From assembly GCF_033100395.1 (NCBI RefSeq), contig NZ_JAWLVJ010000010.1, positions 88,391 to 152,390 on the forward strand: DNA of 64,000 nucleotides, in the 5' to 3' direction. The notes beneath the pieces were generated by a model. It worked only from the letters and a program-made list of their open reading frames with translations. It did not search any database and had not been told where the DNA came from. A program made the position numbers and the translations under genes. Source of the stretch: Terasakiella sp033100395 (GTDB taxonomy: Bacteria; Pseudomonadota; Alphaproteobacteria; Rhodospirillales; Terasakiellaceae). Shown here in pieces: positions 26,677 to 35,853 of the stretch; position 1 is the stretch's first letter, and the number at the start of each line of letters is the position of its first letter.

Positions 26677-27960
26677 ATGAGGGTACGGGGGCAATCTGTT
26701 TTTAAATCAATGGCTGCGCTTGGCCTGATGGCACTGGTTTCGGCTTGTGCCGGGTCGAAAAAAGGCGATGTGGTTGATAAAGAAGTCATTGTTCCAATAG
26801 CTGCGACTGCTGAACAGACCCTGGTACCTGTTTCTTTTGCGGCCCTGCCCGGCTGGTACGAAGATAAAGTGGCAGAAGCTCTGCCTGCTTTGCGCCGTTC
26901 CTGTGAAAAATTTGCCCGCAAAAAAGATGATCAGATGATAGGTCCCAACGGGATTGGCGGGGCAGCAGGCGACTGGAAACCGATCTGTACCGAAGCTTAT
27001 TCTCTGGCGGATGGTGACAGCGACAAGGCCCGTGCTTTTTTTGAATCTTTCTTTCAGCCCTACCTGATTTCTGATCTGAAGGATGAAAAACCGGCTGCTG
27101 GACTCTTTACCGGATATTATGAAGCGGGTCTGCACGGGGCAAAATCTCAAGGCGGGATTTATCAGACTCCGCTATATAAACGTCCGGATGATCTGGTTTT
27201 GGTTGGATTGGGTGAATTCAAGAAAGACTGGCGCGGTAAACGTCTGGCAGGCCGATTGGAAAATGGACAATTGGTGCCTTATGCTACACGCGCGGAGATC
27301 GAAGCTGGAAAATTGCGCGGCAAAAATCTGGAACTTGTCTGGGTGGATGATCCGGTTGATGCGTTTTTCCTGCATATTCAGGGATCCGGTCGGGTGCTGT
27401 TTGCCGATGGATCGACCATGCGTGTGGGCTATGACGGGCATAACGGCCATAATTATACCTCCATCGGGCGTATCCTGATTGATCGTGGTGAAGTCACCAA
27501 AGAAGCCATGTCCATGCAGGCGATCCGTAAATGGCTGGCGAAACATCCTAAAAAAGGTCAGGACCTGATGCGGGAAAATGGATCTTTCATTTTCTTTCGT
27601 GAACTTCAAGACGATGGACCCATTGGCGCACAGGGCGTGGTACTGACACCAGGACGATCCCTTGCTGTTGATAAACGTTATATGTCATTGGGCGTACCGC
27701 TTTATCTCCATACCTTTACCGATCCGTTAAGCACATCGCCGATTTCAAGGCTGGTTGTGGCCCAGGATACGGGCGGGGCGATCAAGGGCGTGGTGCGCGG
27801 TGATGTGTTCTGGGGCTTTGGCAAGCAGGCGGCAGAACGTGCAGGCATGATGAAAGAAGCGGGCAGTTATTTTGCGCTTTTGCCGTTGAATTCCTTAAGT
27901 CGTTGCAAAGTCTGTCAGACGGCTGAAGATAGCCCGAATGAACCTGTTTCAGCCGAGTAA
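26677..27960 (+). CDS. mltA: Membrane-bound lytic murein transglycosylase A
   Basis: 427 residues. A lipoprotein signal ends at the lipobox 'LVSAC' (cysteine about 24). The MltA barrel domain holds 'GLFTGYYE', 'FFLHIQGSGRV', and the 3D domain follows with 'VVAQDTGGAIKG...FWG', which gives the catalytic aspartate. It cleaves peptidoglycan to 1,6-anhydro-muropeptides in the periplasm. In most relatives the next gene is smr; here smr is about 34 kb away. Its 3' end overlaps the convergent neighbour by 12 bp. Confidence 0.95.
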   Translation: MRVRGQSVFKSMAALGLMALVSACAGSKKGDVVDKEVIVPIAATAEQTLVPVSFAALPGWYEDKVAEALPALRRSCEKFARKKDDQMIGPNGIGGAAGDWKPICTEAYSLADGDSDKARAFFESFFQPYLISDLKDEKPAAGLFTGYYEAGLHGAKSQGGIYQTPLYKRPDDLVLVGLGEFKKDWRGKRLAGRLENGQLVPYATRAEIEAGKLRGKNLELVWVDDPVDAFFLHIQGSGRVLFADGSTMRVGYDGHNGHNYTSIGRILIDRGEVTKEAMSMQAIRKWLAKHPKKGQDLMRENGSFIFFRELQDDGPIGAQGVVLTPGRSLAVDKRYMSLGVPLYLHTFTDPLSTSPISRLVVAQDTGGAIKGVVRGDVFWGFGKQAAERAGMMKEAGSYFALLPLNSLSRCKVCQTAEDSPNEPVSAE

Positions 27961-28542
27961 GCGCTGACATTCTGTTTCTTGTGGGAAATTTTGTGCCTCA
28001 ATCCGATAAGCAGCTTTGAGCAAACGGGCATCAATGCCCAGTTCTTTACGGATTTTAGCTAAAGGCCAATCCATATATAGTTCAAAATCAACCTGATCCA
28101 AGGCACAGACCGGGCTGGCCATGGCGAGATGCAGGGTTTGCTTAAAGACGCTCAGGTCGTCATCGGAGAATTTATAAACCCCGGGATAGAGATATCGTGC
28201 GGCCCACTGATAAAGCCGTTCTTCCAGACAGCCGACTTGTTGGGTAGATCCCATCGTAAAGCCGATGACGAAAGCTTCATCTTTGCTGCGCATGCCGCGG
28301 CCCAGAAGAATATGGATACAGTCATGGTTGTTCAGATCAACCGCGCCATGAAATGGGTTGATATAGGGCAGCTGATATTTCGGGTTTTCAATTACCTGGA
28401 CAATCAACGGAATGGCACCCTGATCATGACTTGTCAGATGCATATCTTCCAGGGCGCGTTTTAAGGGAACATCATTTTCAGCCAGCGGGATGTGCCAATC
28501 CAGAAAATCCGTTCCCCAGTGTGCTGTTTTTGTCTGTTTCAT
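27949..28542 (-). CDS. Protein with COQ4-type HDxxHx11E metal motif
   Basis: 197 residues. It contains the spacing H-D-x-x-H-x11-E exactly: 'NHDCIH', eleven residues, then the E of 'DEAF'. That is the metal-ligand motif of COQ4, the protein that acts on the C1 position of the ubiquinone ring. The surrounding 'IHILLGRG' also resembles COQ4 'HVLTGY'. Outside the motif I do not recognise a close family and the protein is shorter than eukaryotic COQ4. A role in quinone synthesis is possible but unproven. The gene overlaps the mltA 3' end. Confidence 0.55.
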   Translation of the reverse strand: MKQTKTAHWGTDFLDWHIPLAENDVPLKRALEDMHLTSHDQGAIPLIVQVIENPKYQLPYINPFHGAVDLNNHDCIHILLGRGMRSKDEAFVIGFTMGSTQQVGCLEERLYQWAARYLYPGVYKFSDDDLSVFKQTLHLAMASPVCALDQVDFELYMDWPLAKIRKELGIDARLLKAAYRIEAQNFPQETECQRLLG

Positions 28543-28577
28543 ATCCTCAATATGGGGATTAATTGATGATTTTGAAG

Positions 28578-28594
28578 GATATTTTAAAAATATC
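28578..28594. promoter_or_regulatory. 17-bp A+T-rich palindrome between divergent genes
   Basis: GATATTTT-A-AAAATATC, perfect 8-bp arms, midway between the COQ4-motif gene and the diguanylate cyclase gene. It could be an operator, but A+T-rich palindromes arise easily by chance. Confidence 0.3.
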
Positions 28595-28671
28595 AGCTAT
28601 GTTTCTACATATTGCAATTCCATATAATTAAGGGCATAATTTATAAAACTCTAAATTAATAAGGCTGCGCA

Positions 28672-29928
28672 ATGAAAATATTGTTGGTTGAAAGTTCAAA
28701 GACAATCGCGTCTCTTTTGATGATTGAAATGTCAAAGTTCCTCGATCTGGAGATTGATTGGTCCGATAGTCTTGAAAAAACTCTGAACTTTCTGGAAACC
28801 AATGGCAGTGATGCTTACGCTCTGGCGATTTCCTGTACGAATTTATCCGATGCCGAAGATGGGGAAGCTATTTCCACCCTGACGGAATATCAAATCCCGA
28901 CCATTATTTTTTCCTCGACCTTCGAAGATGACCAACGGGAAAATTTCTTGAAAAATCCGGGTGTTGTGGATTATGTGGTGAAAGAAAGCCACGCAGCCCT
29001 TCGCTATCTGTGCAATATGGTGCATCGCCTGATCAAAAATAAAGAGATCAAGGCCTTGGTGGTGGATGATTCCCGCGCCATTCGCCTGCATGTATGTGAA
29101 TTGCTGAGGCGCTATCAGTTTAAAGTCCTGGAAGCTGCCAACGGTCAGGAAGCGCTGGATGTTTTGAGGAATAACCGGGACATCAAGCTTGTGGTGACTG
29201 ATTATAACATGACTCCGATTGACGGGTTTGAGCTGATCAAGAAAATCCGTGAAACCTATGAAAAAGAAGAACTGGCAATTGTGGGGTTGTCCGGGACGGA
29301 TTCGGCCACTCTGTCGGCGAAATTTATCAAAATCGGTGCCAATGATTTCGTGAAAAAGCCGTTCCAGCCCGAGGAATTCTTCTGTCGTGTTACACAAACT
29401 ATTGATTTAATTGAAAAAACACAAGCCCTGGTAGATGCGGCGACAAAAGATTTCTTAACCGGGCTTTATAATCGTCGATTCTTTTTTGACAAAGGGGTGG
29501 GCAAGTTAAAACGCGCACGCCGGGAAAAGAAACCGGTGGCCCTTGCCATGCTGGATATCGACCATTTTAAAAGCGTGAACGATACCTATGGTCATGATGT
29601 GGGGGACGAGGTTTTGCAGGTTGTGGCAAACTTGCTTGTGGAAAATGCCCGCGAAGACGATCTGGTTGCCCGGTTTGGTGGGGAAGAATTCTGTATCCTG
29701 TTGGATGATATTGAGAAAACCGAACTTCGTGAATTGTTTGAAGATATGCGTGAAGCCATTGAACGGCGTGAATTTGCATCATTGGAAGAACGCAAATATG
29801 TAACTTCCAGTTTTGGCGTTGTTCTGGCAGAACCGGATGATGATCTGGATACGATGGTCAAGCGCGCGGATGAATTGCTTTATGATGCCAAACAAACGGG
29901 CCGCAACAAGGTGACTTTGGAAGAATAA
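28672..29928 (+). CDS. PleD-like response regulator with GGDEF diguanylate cyclase domain
   Basis: 418 residues. The first receiver (1-120) is degenerate: after 'ILLVES' it lacks the acidic pair. The second (124-245) is intact, with 'VVDDSRAIR', the phosphoacceptor in 'VVTDYN' and the lysine in 'VKKPF'. The GGDEF domain has 'DFLTGLYNRRFF' and the active site G-G-E-E-F (about 336-340). The inhibitory site R-E-D-D lies five residues before. It should make c-di-GMP in response to phosphorylation and be feedback inhibited. This REC-REC-GGDEF layout matches PleD of Caulobacter. Confidence 0.93.
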   Translation: MKILLVESSKTIASLLMIEMSKFLDLEIDWSDSLEKTLNFLETNGSDAYALAISCTNLSDAEDGEAISTLTEYQIPTIIFSSTFEDDQRENFLKNPGVVDYVVKESHAALRYLCNMVHRLIKNKEIKALVVDDSRAIRLHVCELLRRYQFKVLEAANGQEALDVLRNNRDIKLVVTDYNMTPIDGFELIKKIRETYEKEELAIVGLSGTDSATLSAKFIKIGANDFVKKPFQPEEFFCRVTQTIDLIEKTQALVDAATKDFLTGLYNRRFFFDKGVGKLKRARREKKPVALAMLDIDHFKSVNDTYGHDVGDEVLQVVANLLVENAREDDLVARFGGEEFCILLDDIEKTELRELFEDMREAIERREFASLEERKYVTSSFGVVLAEPDDDLDTMVKRADELLYDAKQTGRNKVTLEE

Positions 29929-29993
29929 TCCCTTGCCCTTTTAAAAACTTCCTGAGATATTAGTAGCTTAGGTGTAGTTTTGCGGAAATAAAA

Positions 29994-31013
29994 ATGAAAA
30001 ATCCCCTGATGGCAGTGGTGGTTTTTGCGCTGAGTGTACTCTCGGCCATGCCTGTCTTTGCCCAAAGTTCAGCCAGTGTCGTGATGTACCATCGCTTTGG
30101 CGATACGGATTTTCCCGCAACCAACATCACGATGGAACAGTTTGAAGCTCATATTAACGAGATCAAAACGGGTGGCTATAACGTCCTGCCGCTAAATGAT
30201 CTGGTGGATAAGTTGATCAGCGGTGAAGAACTGCCGGATAAGACTTTGGCCATTACCATTGATGATGGTTATCTCAGCATCTATGAACGGGCTTTTCCCA
30301 AGTTTAAGGAAGCAAGCATTCCTTTTACGATCTTCCTGTCCACCGATCCGATTGATCGCGGCTATGCCGGATATCTCAGCTGGAAACAGGTGCGTGAACT
30401 TTCAGACCATCCCTTGGTCAGCATTGGGGCCCATACGGCAAGCCATCTCCATATGGCTGCAGCCTCTCAGGCCCGTGTGGGTGATGAGATGTCCAGATCT
30501 TTGGCCCGATTGGAAGAAAAACTGGGCTATCGTCCTGATATTTTCGCTTATCCTTATGGTGAAGCCAGCTTGGAAGCCATGCAGGTTGTACGCGGATTTG
30601 GCATGAAAGCGGCTTTTGGACAGCATAGTGGGGCTGTTGGGAGCAAAGATAACATGTTTTATCTCGCTCGCTTCGCTTTGAATGAAAAATATGGCGATTT
30701 AAAGCGTTTTCAGATGGTGTCTAAGGCAAAATCTTTGTTTGCCAGCGAGATTTATCCCAAAAATATGATGGTTTCCAAGCGGAATCCGCCCTTGATCGGC
30801 TTTACTGTCGATGAAGAAGTGGGCAACCTGAGCCCGCTTGCCTGTTTTGCCTCTCATGAAGGAAAAGTGCGGGTCGAGACGGTGTTTGATCGTCGTGTGG
30901 AGGTCCGCCTTGAAAAAGCCTTGCCTGTTGGGCGTACGAGGCTTAATTGTACAATGCCTGCAGGAGATGGGCGCTGGCGCTGGTTTGGGCGTCAATTCTA
31001 TGTCGCACCTTAA
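29994..31013 (+). CDS. Secreted polysaccharide deacetylase family protein
   Basis: 339 residues with a signal peptide ('AVVVFALSVLSAMPVFAQ', cut near 24). The NodB core holds 'LAITIDDGYLS' with the catalytic aspartates and 'GAHTASHLHM' with the metal histidines. It removes acetyl groups from a polysaccharide in the periplasm or outside. The C-terminal ~110 residues form an extra domain I cannot name. glnD begins 19 bp later on the same strand. Confidence 0.88.
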   Translation: MKNPLMAVVVFALSVLSAMPVFAQSSASVVMYHRFGDTDFPATNITMEQFEAHINEIKTGGYNVLPLNDLVDKLISGEELPDKTLAITIDDGYLSIYERAFPKFKEASIPFTIFLSTDPIDRGYAGYLSWKQVRELSDHPLVSIGAHTASHLHMAAASQARVGDEMSRSLARLEEKLGYRPDIFAYPYGEASLEAMQVVRGFGMKAAFGQHSGAVGSKDNMFYLARFALNEKYGDLKRFQMVSKAKSLFASEIYPKNMMVSKRNPPLIGFTVDEEVGNLSPLACFASHEGKVRVETVFDRRVEVRLEKALPVGRTRLNCTMPAGDGRWRWFGRQFYVAP

Positions 31014-31031
31014 AAACGAGTTACGCCGAAA

Positions 31032-33821
31032 ATGGCCAAAATTGTAAAGCAACGTGAAATCATCGACCGCAAAGCTTTGTGGGCCGAACTTGAAGATATG
31101 GCCGGATGGTCGGGTTATTCCTCTAAAATGCAGAAAGATGTCCTGAAACTGTTCAAGGATGTTTTGAAGAATGGCCGCACCGAAATTCAAAAACGGTTTG
31201 ACGATAAGAAGGCCAATGGCATTGTTACGGTGCATAACTATGCCTTTCTGATCGATCAGATTATTCGCACGCTTTACGACTTCACCACCAAATATGTTTA
31301 TTCCATCCACACCCCAACCAAGGGGGAACAGTTTTGTGTTGCGGCTGTCGGCGGCTATGGTCGTGCGGAAATGGCACCGCAGTCTGATATCGATCTGTTG
31401 TTCTTGCTGCCTTATAAACAGACGCCAAAGGTGGAACAGGCCGTTGAATATATGCTCTATCTGTTGTGGGATTTGGGTCTGAAAGTGGGTCATTCCACCC
31501 GTTCGACCGATGAATGTATCAAGATGGCGAAAGAAGACCTCACCATTCAGACCGCACTTTTGGATGCGCGCTTTTTGTGGGGCAACAATGATCTGTTTGA
31601 AGAGTTCAAAGCCCGCTTTAAAGAAAAAGTCATTTCCAATTCCGGGCGACAGTTTGTGGATGCCAAGCTGGAAGAACGCGATGAACGCCACCAGCGTATG
31701 GGCGATACCCGCTATGTGGTGGAACCAAACCTGAAAGAGGGTAAAGGGGGATTGCGTGATCTCCAGACGCTTTACTGGATCGGGAAGTATATTTACGGTG
31801 TGGAACGCTGGGCTGAACTGGTGCCCCATGGGGTGATTTCCAAGGAAGATGCCGACAGCTTTAAAAAATCAGTGAACTTTCTGTTCACCGTTCGTTGTGC
31901 CCTTCATTACATGACCAATCGCCCACAGGAAGGCTTGACCTTTGATGTGCAGAACCAACTGGCCGAACAGCTGGGTTATAAAGATCGTGCTGGTACGCGC
32001 GGTGTTGAACGGTTCATGAAACACTATTACCTGACGGCTAAAACCGTTGGCGATTTGACGCGGAACTTGTGTGCTGTCCTGGATGAACAGCAGAAGAAAC
32101 AGCAGCAGCGTTTCACCATGTTGACCAACTTCTTTAAACGTAATGTGGAAGGCTTTGGTGTGGATTCCGGTCGTCTGACCATGGACAACCACGAAGCTTT
32201 TGCTGAAAATCCACTGTTGATGTTCCGCCTGTTTGAAGTGGCGCAGGAACATGATCTGGATATTCACCCCTTTGTTTTAAAACAAATCCGTGAAAACCTG
32301 AAACTGGTGAACGGTAAATTCCGTAAAAACAAAGAAGCCAACAAAATTTTCACCGACATGCTGATTTCTGAAAAGAAACCGCAGCGGATTTTGCGCATGA
32401 TGGGGGAAGTTGGCTTGTTGGGGAAATTTATCCCGGATTTCGCCCGTGTGACCGCCCAGATGCAGTATGACATGTATCATACCTACACGGTGGACGAACA
32501 TACCATCAAAGCCATTGGGGAGCTTAACCGCATTGAAACGGGGCAGAGCAAAGAAGAACTGCCGGTTTCTTGTGGCGCCATTGCCGAAGTGATTTCACGC
32601 CGCGCGCTTTATGTGGCTGTGATGCTGCATGATATCGCCAAAGGCCGGGGCGGCGATCATAGTGAACTGGGTGCAGAAGTTGCTCTGAAACTGGGGCCAA
32701 GACTGGGGCTGACGGATGAAGAAACCGAAACAGCAGCCTGGTTGGTTAAACATCACCTGACCATGAGCCATGTTGCTTTCAAACGTGATCTGGAAGACCC
32801 GAACCTGATCAAGAAATTCTGTGACATTATCCAGTCACCGGAACGTCTGCGTCTTCTGCTGATCCTGACGGTCTGTGATATCCGCGCGGTCGGCCCGGAT
32901 GTGTGGAATGGCTGGAAAGGCAACCTGCTGCGCGTCCTTTATGCCCGTGCCATGGAAGTGCTGACAGGTGGGGAAGCGGCTGCTGGTGGTGTGCAGGCCC
33001 GTGTGGAAGAAAAACAGCAGGCTTTGCGCGATGCGCTAACTGATTGGTCCGCTGATGATATTGAAGACTATGTCAAGCTGGGTAATGCGGCTTACTGGCT
33101 GAGCTTTGAAACAGAAGTCCAGGTGCGTCACGCCAAACTGGTAAAACGGTCAGGTCAGGAAGACGGTCCGGTCCATATTAATGTGGAACATGACACCTTT
33201 AACAATGTCTCTGAAATTTCTGTTTATACAGCTGACCATCCCGGTCTTTTCAGTGTGATTGCTGGCGCTATGGCGCTGACTAACGGGTCCATTGTGGATG
33301 CAAAGATTGCGACCCTGTCTAACGGGATGGCGCTGGATACATTCTCGGTTCAGGATCAATCCAACGAAGCTTTTGATAGTGAACAGAAAATTAAGCGTCT
33401 GGCGGACCGGATCGACAAGGCTTTAAAGGGCGAGATTTATCCGGCAACGGAGCTTGAAAAAGTCACCAGCAGTACGATGAAATCACGCCGGGAAGTCTTT
33501 ACCGTACCGCCCCGTGTGCTGATTGATAACAAGGTGTCAAACGCCTTTACCGTCGTGGAAGTCAATGGGCGCGATCGTCTGGGTTTCCTCTATGACGTGA
33601 CGCGCACGCTGACTGATCTGGGTCTACAGATCAATTCGTCTCATATCGCGACCTTCGGGGAACGTGCGGTTGACGTGTTTTATGTAAAAGATGTTTTCGG
33701 CCTGAAGGTGAATTCGGAAAGCAAGCTGGAGGCGATCAAGTCTAAATTGCTGGAAACCATTACCGAAGAAAACTATCACCAGCCCAAGAAACGCCGCAAA
33801 AAGAAAGAGTCTGTGGCTTAA
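31032..33821 (+). CDS. glnD: GlnD, PII uridylyltransferase/uridylyl-removing enzyme
   Basis: 929 residues. The nucleotidyltransferase motif 'GGYGRAEMAPQSDIDLLFL' (about 110-128) is followed by the HD domain 'MLHDIAKGRGGDHS' (about 534-547). Two C-terminal ACT domains sense glutamine ('ISVYTADHPGLFSVIAGAM' and 'VNGRDRLGFLYDVTR'). GlnD uridylylates PII when glutamine is low and reverses it when high, controlling nitrogen metabolism. It ends in a lysine-rich tail. All catalytic motifs are present. Confidence 0.97.
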   Translation: MAKIVKQREIIDRKALWAELEDMAGWSGYSSKMQKDVLKLFKDVLKNGRTEIQKRFDDKKANGIVTVHNYAFLIDQIIRTLYDFTTKYVYSIHTPTKGEQFCVAAVGGYGRAEMAPQSDIDLLFLLPYKQTPKVEQAVEYMLYLLWDLGLKVGHSTRSTDECIKMAKEDLTIQTALLDARFLWGNNDLFEEFKARFKEKVISNSGRQFVDAKLEERDERHQRMGDTRYVVEPNLKEGKGGLRDLQTLYWIGKYIYGVERWAELVPHGVISKEDADSFKKSVNFLFTVRCALHYMTNRPQEGLTFDVQNQLAEQLGYKDRAGTRGVERFMKHYYLTAKTVGDLTRNLCAVLDEQQKKQQQRFTMLTNFFKRNVEGFGVDSGRLTMDNHEAFAENPLLMFRLFEVAQEHDLDIHPFVLKQIRENLKLVNGKFRKNKEANKIFTDMLISEKKPQRILRMMGEVGLLGKFIPDFARVTAQMQYDMYHTYTVDEHTIKAIGELNRIETGQSKEELPVSCGAIAEVISRRALYVAVMLHDIAKGRGGDHSELGAEVALKLGPRLGLTDEETETAAWLVKHHLTMSHVAFKRDLEDPNLIKKFCDIIQSPERLRLLLILTVCDIRAVGPDVWNGWKGNLLRVLYARAMEVLTGGEAAAGGVQARVEEKQQALRDALTDWSADDIEDYVKLGNAAYWLSFETEVQVRHAKLVKRSGQEDGPVHINVEHDTFNNVSEISVYTADHPGLFSVIAGAMALTNGSIVDAKIATLSNGMALDTFSVQDQSNEAFDSEQKIKRLADRIDKALKGEIYPATELEKVTSSTMKSRREVFTVPPRVLIDNKVSNAFTVVEVNGRDRLGFLYDVTRTLTDLGLQINSSHIATFGERAVDVFYVKDVFGLKVNSESKLEAIKSKLLETITEENYHQPKKRRKKKESVA

Positions 33822-33848
33822 TCTTATTTGCGCATTACCCTATCATTC

Positions 33849-33954
33849 CGTCACCCCGCACGTGTTGTGGGGTCTGGGGGAGATGACATACTCAAGCGTT
33901 TAACGAATTCAGCGTGCCCTTTGGCCCCAACCCCGCAACACGTGCGGGGTGACG
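33849..33954. repeat. Intergenic inverted repeat, ~30-bp arms
   Basis: The left arm (33849-33879) and right arm (33925-33954) are near-perfect complements: both start from CGTCACCCCGCACGTGTTG with only a couple of differences. A 45-bp spacer separates them. The pattern of opposed 'CGTCACCCCGC...' units matches the mobile palindromic repeats common in alphaproteobacterial intergenic regions. It fills the gap after glnD and may also end its transcript. Confidence 0.8.
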
Positions 33955-34030
33955 GCGTGTGGTGGTGGTGAATAAAACCCCCCTTTCCCTGCTTGCGTCC
34001 CAATATCCCTTCTGATATAACCACCCTAAG

Positions 34031-34046
34031 TTTACGTTAACGTAAA
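34031..34046. promoter_or_regulatory. Perfect palindrome TTTACGTTAACGTAAA, probable operator
   Basis: A 16-bp perfect palindrome 38 bp before the dehydrogenase start. It resembles the operators described for LiuR, the MerR-type regulator of branched-chain amino acid breakdown; I give that from memory. The match with an HSD10-type gene downstream fits such a regulator. Confidence 0.6.
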
Positions 34047-34083
34047 GGTAAGGTTTAGCCTTTCAATAGGGAGAATGTGAAGA

Positions 34084-34842
34084 ATGGATATTCAGGGTCA
34101 GGCAGCGATTGTGACAGGGGCAGCGTCCGGTTTGGGGGAAGCAACCGCACGTAATTTGGCAAAAGCCGGGGCAAAAGTTGCGGTTTTTGATATGAATATG
34201 GAAGCCGCGCAAAAAGTCGCTGACGAGATCGGTGGTATTGCGGTGGAATGTAACGTGGCAGATGCCGAAAGTGCTCAGGCTGCTTTTGCCACCGCGCGTG
34301 AAGCCCATGGTCCGGCCCGTATTGTTGTATCGTGTGCCGGGATTGCGCCCGCTTCCAAAATTGTCGGCCGCAACGGCGCACATGACCTCGATTTATTTTC
34401 TAAAGTGATCAATGTGAACCTGGTGGGGACTTTCAATATGTCCCGTCTGGCCTGTGAAGAAATGCTGGCTCAGGACCCGGTGAATAACGAAGAACGCGGC
34501 GTGATTATCAACACGGCCTCTATCGCTTTTGCTGATGGTCAAATCGGTCAGGCTGCTTATGCAGCCTCCAAAGGTGGTGTTGCCTCCCTCACCCTGCCTA
34601 TTGCGCGAGAAATGGCCCCAAAAGGCATTCGGGTGATGACGGTGGCGCCGGGTATCATGGCGACACCAATGTTGCTGAACATGCCACAGGAAGTACAGGA
34701 TGCGCTCAATGCGTCCGTTCCGTTTGGTCGCATGGGGGCACCGGAAGAATTTGCCAAGCTGGTTCAGCATATCGCAGAAAACGCTTATCTGTCCGGCGAA
34801 GTGATCCGCATGGACGGCGCACTGCGCATGGCACCGAAATAA
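34084..34842 (+). CDS. Short-chain dehydrogenase, HSD10 (3-hydroxyacyl-CoA dehydrogenase type II) like
   Basis: 252 residues. 'IVTGAASGLGEATA' is the NAD-binding glycine motif, 'NTASIAF' carries the serine and 'AAYAASKGG' the YxxxK. The pattern 'VNLVGTFNMSRL' with a long 'NEERGVIINTAS' insertion and 'MAPKGIRVMTVAPGIMATPML' matches HSD17B10-type 2-methyl-3-hydroxybutyryl-CoA dehydrogenases of isoleucine breakdown. No other isoleucine genes adjoin it. The palindrome just upstream suggests control by a metabolic repressor. Confidence 0.82.
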   Translation: MDIQGQAAIVTGAASGLGEATARNLAKAGAKVAVFDMNMEAAQKVADEIGGIAVECNVADAESAQAAFATAREAHGPARIVVSCAGIAPASKIVGRNGAHDLDLFSKVINVNLVGTFNMSRLACEEMLAQDPVNNEERGVIINTASIAFADGQIGQAAYAASKGGVASLTLPIAREMAPKGIRVMTVAPGIMATPMLLNMPQEVQDALNASVPFGRMGAPEEFAKLVQHIAENAYLSGEVIRMDGALRMAPK

Positions 34843-34870
34843 GGTCTCTGATCCTTTCATACAGTCTTGT

Positions 34871-35236
34871 ATGGAACAGAAAAAACAAATTGCTTTTCAT
34901 TTTGGTCGGTGGGGCGAAGATGCAGCCTGTCTGTATTTTCGCCTCAAAGGCTACCGGATCGTAAAACGTAATCACCGCAGTCCTTTTGGTGAAATTGATA
35001 TCATCGCCAAGCGCAGGCAAACCCTTGTGTTTATTGAGGTTAAAAGCCGTGCGCGGTTAGATGATGCGCTTAATTCACTTAGCTTTTACCAACAAAAACG
35101 CATTACAAATGCGGCAAAGTCTTTTCTTTCTGCCAATCCGCGTTATTGTGGGTGCGAAACCCGCTTTGATTTTTTGGCCATTTCTGCAAAAAACTGGCCG
35201 AAACATATAGAAAACGCCTGGCTGGATGAGACATGA
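34871..35236 (+). CDS. yraN: YraN (UPF0102) nuclease-like protein
   Basis: 121 residues. It carries the endonuclease-like core 'GEDAACLYFRLKGYRIVKRN', 'GEIDIIAKRRQTLVFIEVKSR' with the D-E-x-K catalytic pattern. YraN proteins look like Holliday-junction-resolvase-type nucleases; their function is unknown. The stop overlaps the start of the BON lipoprotein gene by four bases. In related genomes yraN lies with rsmI and gshB; gshB is about 1.9 kb downstream. Confidence 0.93.
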   Translation: MEQKKQIAFHFGRWGEDAACLYFRLKGYRIVKRNHRSPFGEIDIIAKRRQTLVFIEVKSRARLDDALNSLSFYQQKRITNAAKSFLSANPRYCGCETRFDFLAISAKNWPKHIENAWLDET

Positions 35237-35853
35237 TACCCCGCTTTTTTGCCCTTCTTCTTGTAAGTTTTACTCTGATTTCCTGTACCCCTATCGGCAT
35301 GTTGGTAACCGCTGGCACCACCGCAGGATCGATGGCGATGGAAGAACGTGGCTTGGATGGGGCTGCCAATGACTATTCTTTAAAAGCAGATATTTTGGGA
35401 AATTGGACAGGGGAAAACCTGTCTTATGCGTCCGATCTGACGGTGATTGTATATAACGGCAAAGCCATGGTGGCGGGCAGCGTTGAAAGCGATGAAGAAC
35501 GTGCGCGCGCCATTGACCTTGCCTGGCAGGTTGAGGGGATCAAAGAGGTTTATAACGAGATTATTCTGTCAGACGAATCAGACGTACAGAATTTCGCCCA
35601 TGACACCTGGATCAGCGCCAAGCTTTATACAGCAACGACCTTTGATCCGCAGTTGATGGAAATTAATTATAAATATACGGTTCAGGGCGGCACGGTCTAT
35701 GTCACAGGCATGGCACAAAGCAAGGCGGAGCTGGAACGGTTTATCGCGCACGCCAAATCCATGCCCTATGTGCAAAAGGTTGTCTCTCACGTGGAGTTAA
35801 AGCCGCGTAAATCCATGTTTAAAAAGAAAACTAAGCCCGTTGCACAGAAATGA
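35233..35853 (+). CDS. BON-domain lipoprotein
   Basis: 206 residues. A lipoprotein signal ends at 'TLISC' (cysteine about 17). Two BON domains follow: 'LTVIVYNGKAMVAGSVESDEE' and 'YTVQGGTVYVTGMAQSKAEL'. BON proteins such as DolP bind anionic phospholipids in the outer membrane and help its barrier. The C-terminal tail is lysine-rich. It overlaps yraN and the SirB1 gene by four bases each, so the three genes form one unit. Confidence 0.9.
   Translation: MIPRFFALLLVSFTLISCTPIGMLVTAGTTAGSMAMEERGLDGAANDYSLKADILGNWTGENLSYASDLTVIVYNGKAMVAGSVESDEERARAIDLAWQVEGIKEVYNEIILSDESDVQNFAHDTWISAKLYTATTFDPQLMEINYKYTVQGGTVYVTGMAQSKAELERFIAHAKSMPYVQKVVSHVELKPRKSMFKKKTKPVAQK

Noticed and set aside
30699..31829. 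Long leftward frame (376 codons) across the deacetylase-glnD junction
   Set aside because: It is antisense to two genes with clear families, has no recognisable domain and its start lacks a ribosome site.
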